Made by a program: the position numbers and the translations under genes. A stretch of 42,999 nt of DNA, taken from a virus. The notes beneath the pieces are model-generated. The model saw only the letters and a list, made by a program, of their open reading frames with translations. It had not been told where the DNA came from and searched no databases. Of this stretch, positions 26,242-35,200 are shown piece by piece (position 1 is the first letter of the stretch; each line of letters opens with the position of its first letter). The stretch is from positions 1-42,999 of the IMG/VR virus record IMGVR_UViG_3300035665_000079. The stretch is one strand, 5' to 3'.

Positions 26242-29200
26242 TTATGTAAACTCTTCTTTTAAAGCGTTTATTCTTGTAATAACTGGAGCGGTTGATACTC
26301 CTGTTACTCCGCGACTTAAGTTTACTTTAAATTCTTCTGGATTAGTTCTAGTATTAAAGTTGTATAGTTTACCCCAAGAATATTCGGCACAATTTGCAAA
26401 AGATGTAGAACCTATTCCTGAAATTGATTGAACATTTGAAAATACAGTGACAATGCCAGAAACACCATCATTAATAATACCATCTGCACGATAAACATTA
26501 TCTACAAAGGTAGATCCAATACCTAAAGTAGCTCCATTGTCTAATGAAGTAACTCCATTTCCAACACATGAATTTTTAATAATGAAGTAATCGCCAGTTG
26601 ATATTCCACTTCTAGCAATAAATCCATATTTGGTAACATTTAATCTATCGTCACAATCAAAATTAAATTTGAGCATTGGCGATGTTGTGCTTACACCTGT
26701 AGCACTAGTTCCAATTCCAGTAATAACACCAAAATCACCAACAGCATCTACATTAGAAACAATTTCATATTTTGCAGATGGTGGTGAAATTAAAACCTGA
26801 ACAGGAGCTGATGGGTTATAACCAAATCCACCATCAACAATTGTTAAAGCTGAAATTGTTCCAGCAGCAGAAACAGTCGAGGTAAATTGTGCCCTATTTT
26901 TTTCTGGAGCAGAATATGCATAACTTGCTCCAGTTCCAACACCAATAATTCCAGATGGATAAGAAATAATTTTATTAATATTTGTAGTAATCGCAGCAAG
27001 ACGCTTATTCCAGTTTATTCCATCGATTGAATTTAATACTAATCCATTTTCTCCTGTTATGACATAAACACCATCAGTGTGAATTATTGAATATAGTTCA
27101 ACACTTGTGTTAGAAGTTGCAGTAAACCAAATATCTGCATTATAAGAATAAATGATAGTTCCATTCATACCAACAGCAATATACTTATCATTTACATAAG
27201 AAACTGCCATTAAGTTTTGTGTTGTAACTGAAGCTGAAGATGGAACTTCATTCCAAGTATAACCGTCAACTGTGGTGACTATTCTACCACCATTACCAAC
27301 AGCAACAAATCCATTATTTGCATATGTAATTGAGTTTAATGTATTTGTAATTGGAGTACTTCTAACAACCCAAGCAGTACCGATACCACTAGAACCATAT
27401 GCAGAAACAATAGATGTGCCACCAGTTCCTACGGCAATAAAGACATCATTACCATATGCGACATCCTTTAAATCTCTAGTAAACGATGGAACCAAAATAT
27501 ACGAGAAATTAATACCATTATAAGTTCTACTATAAAATACTGGAGAATCAAACCAAGACCCTTGAGATCCTAATGAAGAAACTACTGCTTCTGCATTATC
27601 ACCGACGATAGCAAATTTATCACTACCAAAACCAATTGCGGTAAAATTAGATGGCTCTTCATTATATGTTGACCATGAAATTAAGTTTGTTGATGTTGAG
27701 ATATATCCAGCATCACTAACTGCCACAAATAATCCTTTTCCATACGCCAGATCTTTATATGAAAGTCCTGTGGATGTTATAATACCAACTGTCCAAGTTT
27801 TTCCTATTTCTCTTATTTGCGGAATTGTTGATGCCACACTAACAAGAGGAGCTGCAGAAGTTGTATAACCATATCCAGCAAATGTCAAGGCTACATTTTC
27901 AACAGTGCTTGCAGCAGATACAGTTGCAGATCCAGTTGCCGCAGCAACATCTACCTCATCGACAATTAAAATCTCATTATCTTCTTGTAAATAATTGTCT
28001 AATTGTCTGAAGAATGGGAATGCATTTTCAATATAAATTGTTGAATCACTTGCAAGGATGTTTTTAATAATTCTAGAAGTTGGTTTAATTCTAGAAACAT
28101 AATTTGTTCTAGCTTTAGACACAACTTCATTATTAATAACTAAATCAGATGTTTGTTTAGTCCAATCAATAATTCTTCTAATTTCGGGTGATGTTGAGAT
28201 ACCAATATCAAAATAATTATTAGTTTGAACCTGATCTCTCTTAGTAATTTCCTCAACAATTCTATTAAATTGATCTGGATATGGAAGGTTTTTATTTAAC
28301 TTAATAAAATCTCCAACTTTAATAGTTTCACTGATGTCTACATCAATTACATCTGCATCAGAACCTTTATAGAATAATATCTGGAATTTGCTTCCTGATG
28401 GAGGAGCTTCTGTAAATGTAATTTGTGTTCCACCAGTAAAGATGTAATCTCTTCCAGGCTGTTGAAGAATATCATTAATGAAGATTAAAAGATTGTTAGC
28501 TACATCAATTCCAGAGCCAGCACCAGCATCAATACTATATGGGTTTGCAGTAATTACAGTTTTAGTTAATCGGAAGGTTTTTCTTACTCCATTAAAAGAT
28601 TGTGAAATATCATCAAGTCTGTCTAATAATCCAAAACTCCATCCAGAAAATTCGTTTGTAATAACATCAGATACTCTAAGGGTAAATGCACTGGTTCCAA
28701 TTCCAGTTACTACTGGAACACCAGTAATTGTTAGAACATCATTTGGTTTGTAGCCATAACCTCTATTAATGATATCAAATAGTATTACACTTCTTCCTAC
28801 ACCAACCTGCACATTAACTTTAGCGCCACTTCCAGAACCTCCAACGAGATTTAAATTTGCATATGCTGTAGGAACACCCACAGTTATAATTGGAGGGCTT
28901 GCTTGACTATACCCAGAACCACCATTAGCAATGGTTAACCCACTAATAACACCATTTGTAACTGTGGCAGTAATAGATCCACCACTTCCACCAACAGTGC
29001 TTGCGATACTAACAACTGGAGCACTTCTATATCCAGAACCTGAAGTAGTAATTGCAACAGATTGAATTGTTCCACCAGCTGATACTGAACAAACTGCAAA
29101 AGCTTGCTCTAATGGTTGATAACCAGATCCAAAACCAGCTACAACTCTATCAATAACTCCACCTCTAGGAATAGATTCAACATCAGTTCCAGTAAATGTA

Positions 29201-32200
29201 ATCGATGCCCCAATACCAGGAGAAACTCTTTGAGCTATTGTGTAATCAATTGTTGGTTGTTGATTGATATTATTAATAAGAACTATTCCATAATTTGAAT
29301 TTCCACCAGTAATAATACCAGTTACATCTTGATTATTTTGTTGTAATGTGAATACTTTCTTAGAACCATTAAAATCGTTAGAAATATCATCAAAAATAAA
29401 GTTTTCTTTATAGTTGAGTCTATAGAATATTCTACCTGTAAACGAAGAATTTGTAGAAATGCCAGGTTGTAAAGTGCTAACACCGACTGGTCCGTATGGT
29501 GGAGCAACAAAGTAAATAGTGCCATCATTGATGCTATAATCACCACCTAATACAGTTACAGCAGCCCCTACAGTATGTGTTGTCTGTGGAGTACCAAAAA
29601 CACCTCTAGAAACTGTAACAACGTTTGTAGAACCAAATCCAACTACACTGGCTTGTAGTATTTCAGAATCAACTTGAAGTAAAGTATTTGTTGCGATTGA
29701 AGTAATACCAGTTAATGTGATCGTTGTTGCTGCAGCGCCAATGTTACTAGCTAATGCGGTTGAGACTTTCTTTCTATACAAAGGACTCTGAATTATATTA
29801 TCAATTGTAATCACTGCACGAGTATTGGCTACGTTAAAGTTAGTTGCTAATCTATGTGTTTGACCAGCACCAACCGTAGAACCTACACCAGAGAAAGCTG
29901 CAAAAGTGAAGAAAATATTATTGGTTGTGGCATCTGTCTTAATTCCAGAAAGCTTAATAATATTTGAATTTACCTTATAGGCAAATACTGTAGTTGGAAG
30001 TTTTGTTGTAGTGACACCAGTAACTGTTCTATTTGTAGATGCAATTGAGATGAAAGATCCTCCTGGACCTGGGTTATATACTAATTCTTCTCCTGTGCTA
30101 AAATCGTGCCCTGGAATAAACAAGGTGCTACTACCAGCTGAAACTACAGATAAGTTAGTAGAATCAAAAGTTTTCTTAAGTAATGCATTTCCTTGGCTTG
30201 TTAGGGAGAATGATGTTACTCCAACAGTAGTTCCAAAACTACCAATACCAGTAAATTGAGAACTAATATCATCAATTTTTAAAACTTTATTGGTATTACA
30301 AATAGAGTAATCAGTAAGTTTATTGTTTGCAAAATTTACAAATTTAGAGACTCCAAGAAAAGTTGCTTCTTCTGTGCCAAAATCAAATCCAAATCTTGTG
30401 TACATTGATGCAACGTTATCAATGGCAACAATAGTAGTAATTTCAGAAGATCCAATGGATACTTTTAAGTTATCACTTCTGGCAATTCCCGCCAAAGATT
30501 TGCTATTCAATACTAAATCACTAAAGTTTTTAAATCCAACTGAATGCACTAAACTATTAACTGGCTCTTCCCAAGTTGATTTTGGAACTGTACTCTTAAT
30601 TGAATATGAGAAGTTTTGATAATAATCACTATCTTGAATTTTTTGTAATGAATTATTTAAAATACCAGAATCACTTAGCCATGTTGAAGCGGCATTTAAA
30701 GTAATTGTAGAGTTTGTGCTATAATTAGAATCATTTGTAATGATTTCTTCAATTTCTCCAACAGAACCAGATACAGCACCAGAAACAATGTCACCCAATG
30801 AAGGATTAATGCCTCTACCTGAAATTTTTAAAATTCTTCTAGTTCTATCCCAGCCATTTAATCCAATTTTAGAAGAACTTTGATTAACTAGTACTTTTTC
30901 TTCACTATAAAAATCTGTAGGTTCTACAATTGCATCAAATATTGCTAAATCTGAAGTCTTAATAACTCTACCAGCACTATTAGTAACATCAAATGTTCCA
31001 GCAGTTGTACCAATTCCAGCAATTGAATAAGTAATACTTTCAGAGCCTAAAGTAGTAACTCTTTGAGTAACAGTAAAGTTTCTGTAACCATAATCTTCCG
31101 AATTATATCCACTACCAATAGTTCCTGTGCTACCAAGACCTACAATACCTTCAACAAACACATTATCACCAATTTGGAATGGGAATGATGTAAAACCATT
31201 TGTAGGGGCTTTTAAAAGAAGAGTTACATCAGTTCCACTACTATAACCATCTATTACAGCAACGCCATTGCTATTAAAAATAGGAATAATTTCAGGTCCA
31301 ATTTCTGTTAGTCCTCCAGAATTATTTAAAATAGTCACAGACGTTACTGAATTGCCAGTAACCTTTGATTCTAAAATAATGGTATCATTTCCAATAACTT
31401 TCAGTTTGGGTGGAGTAGTATAATTTCTTCCACCACTTAAAACTTGTACTGAAGCTAATCTGTTATTATTTTTAATTCTTAATACAATAGGTGTATCTGC
31501 CTTTGGAGAAATAGTTTTGTCAGTAGGATAATCATACCCAGGAAGCGACAAGCTAATAGTTTTAATTTTACCAATTGTGTCAGAATATGCTCTAACTAAC
31601 CCACCTGTACCAGAATCTGTGGTAATTGTGCTAATTCCAGGAATAAATTTGTAACCAACTCCAGCAAAATTAACCTTAACATCAGATATACCGCCAGTTG
31701 CTGTTGCTGATGTTGTTACATATGAAGTCGTAGTAACGCCGCTTGGAGTATATGAATTTGCTTCTGGCAATTCATTCAAATTAAAGAAAATAGTGCTGTT
31801 TCCAACCGAAACAATGTCAAATGCTCCTTTATACGCACTATTACGAATTGTAATTTTTCCTGCGTTTGGATTATCTTTGTCTACAGTTAATCCTAAGGCA
31901 TTATTATTGATACTAGATATTCCAACAGGAATTGCACGATAATAAATTGTGTCTGGAATAGTATCATCAATAATTAAAGTAACTTTTGTATTTGCAGATC
32001 CATCACCAGGAGAACCAGCTCTAATTACATTTTGTTCATAATTTGGATTAGTAAAATCTTCACTGTCGTAGAATACAACTTTTAAATTTTGTAAAGATGC
32101 ATCAGAAATTGCAAACCCAACTGTGCTATTTCTAATAAAGTTTAACTTTGGATTGATTGGTGATAAAGTTTGTGTTGCAGAACCAGAAGAATTAAGTGGT

Positions 32201-35200
32201 AATTCAATATAATTTGTTCTTGTGGCATTATGATACGATTCTGCTAATTTGATATTATTATCATCTAATTTAATTACAAAATATTCTCTTTGATTTACTA
32301 AAGAGGTAATAGGAGTAGATGCTTCGTAGATAACTTTATCACCTGTATTTAATTTGTGCGCTGGTATATTAATATATGATAATGTTGATCCAACACCAAC
32401 CTGAGTAGAACCAAAACTTACAGGATTTACAACTAATTTTGCGTTAGTATCATTGTACTTTAAAATTACCGATTCAGACTTATTAGCAACAAGATCTAGT
32501 TCTATTTGATCATTAATTTGCAATCCATGATTTACATTTGTAATGATCTGGGCTCTATTTCTAGTAATACTTCCAATTAAATCATTTTTTAAAGCAGTGA
32601 ACCCATGTACATTACCTCTGAAAGTTGAAATTCCAGTAAAATATAATCTAGTTGATGTACTACCTATTCCTGCTAACGTGGTTACAATACCAATGTTATC
32701 ATTATCAACTTTAACTGCATAAACAATTTGATTATTTTGTAATGTAATTGTTGGTGTTAAAGATGAATTTGATGAGCATGTTAAGCCAGCACCAGCAATA
32801 AAGGTGTACTTTAATTTTTGTCCATTCTCATACCCGTGCCCAGGTAAGAATATGTTTCTTGCATCAATATTGTATAGTTTTCTAAGTCTAACGATGCCAG
32901 TGGTAGCAACACCGACCACAGATGTGCTATTATGATTAAGTAAAATTGATGTAGATGATGCGGATACAACTGCAGCTTCAGTAATGCTTAAGGATCCACC
33001 AGATACTTGAACATAATCTCCAACTTTAAAAGGATTTGCTGCAAAATTGATACGTGTGTAAGAACCTTGTCCAGTTTGAACACCAACATAAATTGCAGAT
33101 ATACCATATCCAACTAATGTTCTTGTGGTTGTAGTTCCAACACCAACTGATGTTTGTGGATCAAAATATTCGGTTTTATTTTCTCTTAAAGGAGCATTTG
33201 TAGTAAAACCAGATACATTATATGTGAAATAACGTTGATCTAAAGAAACTTCTCTACCAGTTGTGTGTGCAGTGCCTAAAGTTGAATTATACTGCCTTAA
33301 TACTTTATAAGCACCAGTGTTTCTATTTGCATCTAGAATTAAAAATCTTTCACTATTGATGCCAATAATGTCATTAATTTTAATTCTACCAGTAAATGAT
33401 TTTTCCAGTAATGAAACATCTGTTGTCATGCCAGTAACGCCAGTAGTTCCAATACCAACTTCTAAAATAGTGGTAATTGAAGAAACTCCAACTCTGTATG
33501 TTCCCTCAAAAGATTTAAATGCATAAGTACTGATACCAGAAACGTTAACTACATCTCCATCTGATAATTTGTGAGGAATTGATGTAATACCAGTTACCAA
33601 ATCATTATTGTAAATAAATTCAACTCCACTAAAAGTAGTAGATGCATAGCTAACTGAATTAATGGTTTTTCCTAAAATTTCAGAAACTTCTGCGTCAGCT
33701 CCTCTACCAAAACTATCAGTATTGTTGAATACAATATTATCTCCAACTCTATATCCATCTCCAGAGAGTAATACACGTACAGATGAAATTCCAGCAGCAT
33801 ATACTGCAACTACTTCTGATTTTTCTCTTTCAGATTTAACTTGAGGGGCTGCAAAATAATTTGTTTCTGGAGTTGTTAATTTATAAGGAGTTGTATTTCT
33901 TAAAATATCTGTCTCTAAGATCTCCAAATAATTCTGTAATTTTGAAAAATCATAGTTAAATTTATCAACATCGCTTCTAAAATTATTTAAAATATATGGG
34001 AAGTTATTACGTGTTGCAAAATATGCATATGTTCCAGTTGGAAATTCTGGTGTAATGCAATATCTTCCATTATACTCATCCAAATCGCCATCACCACTAT
34101 ATTCATAATCTTCAACAAAAAATCCTGCTGGGAAGTTTGGTCTATTTGACTTTGAAACTAAGATATAGCTAGATTCTATTTCTGTTAAATTGGAAATAGA
34201 TTTTGGATTTTTAGACCCATAAGGACCATAAATTGGGTTACCATCATATGCCCATCCGATAATTGGTGAATGTGTAGTATTAATACCAACTTCTACCAAA
34301 GAGGAATTGATATTGTCATTTAATAAGTATCTTAATGATCTTGGAGCAGTAACAGATACAGCTTGATTAAAGTTATTGTTTTTATTAAATGGCTCAACAA
34401 TAATTAAATCATCTGTATTATTTGGATTTGTTAATTGAGCTTCATGCTTTTTGTAAGTATTAACTGTCCATCTTTGAATATTGGGCGATAAAATGCAACC
34501 ACTGCCACTAGTGACTACAGTTAGTTCAGTGTTGTTTGAATTATATCCAGAACCAGAATCTATAACATCAACAGAAACTAAAACACCATTTTCAATTCTT
34601 GGGAAAAGTTTAGCGTATTTGCCATCTCCACTAATTGTAATTGATGGTGTGGAGACATATCCAGAACCACCATTTAATACATAAACTTCATCAATACCGC
34701 CATTATTAATGATTGGTGCAATTACTGCACCAGAACCACTGGAAGCCGTGCAAGTTGGTTTTCTATCGAAGTTTAAAATATCTTCAGAACCATAAGAAAT
34801 ACCACCTTCAGATACAAAAATGCCATCAACAAAACCAGTTACAACAGGAACTGCAGTAGCTTGTGTCGTATTAATATTTGAAGATTGAGTTGTTGAAATA
34901 CCGCTAACATTAGAATTATTTGGAAGACCTGCTACATAAATTGTAATATCGGGGTATTTAAAAGTATGAGTTCCTGAGCCAAAGTTATCAAGTCTTACAT
35001 AATTATTTGTTTTATAATTTTCTGAAGTAAACGTAGTTCCAATGCCAGCAGAAGCTAATCTAAACTTGTCAGAATCAATTTTTATAGCTTGGTATTGAAT
35101 TGCCGAAGATAAGCCAGAAATATTAACGGATGAGCTAAAATATTCAATTACATCACCAGATTCAAATCCGTGATTTTTTGCAAAAATATAATTATCTAAG

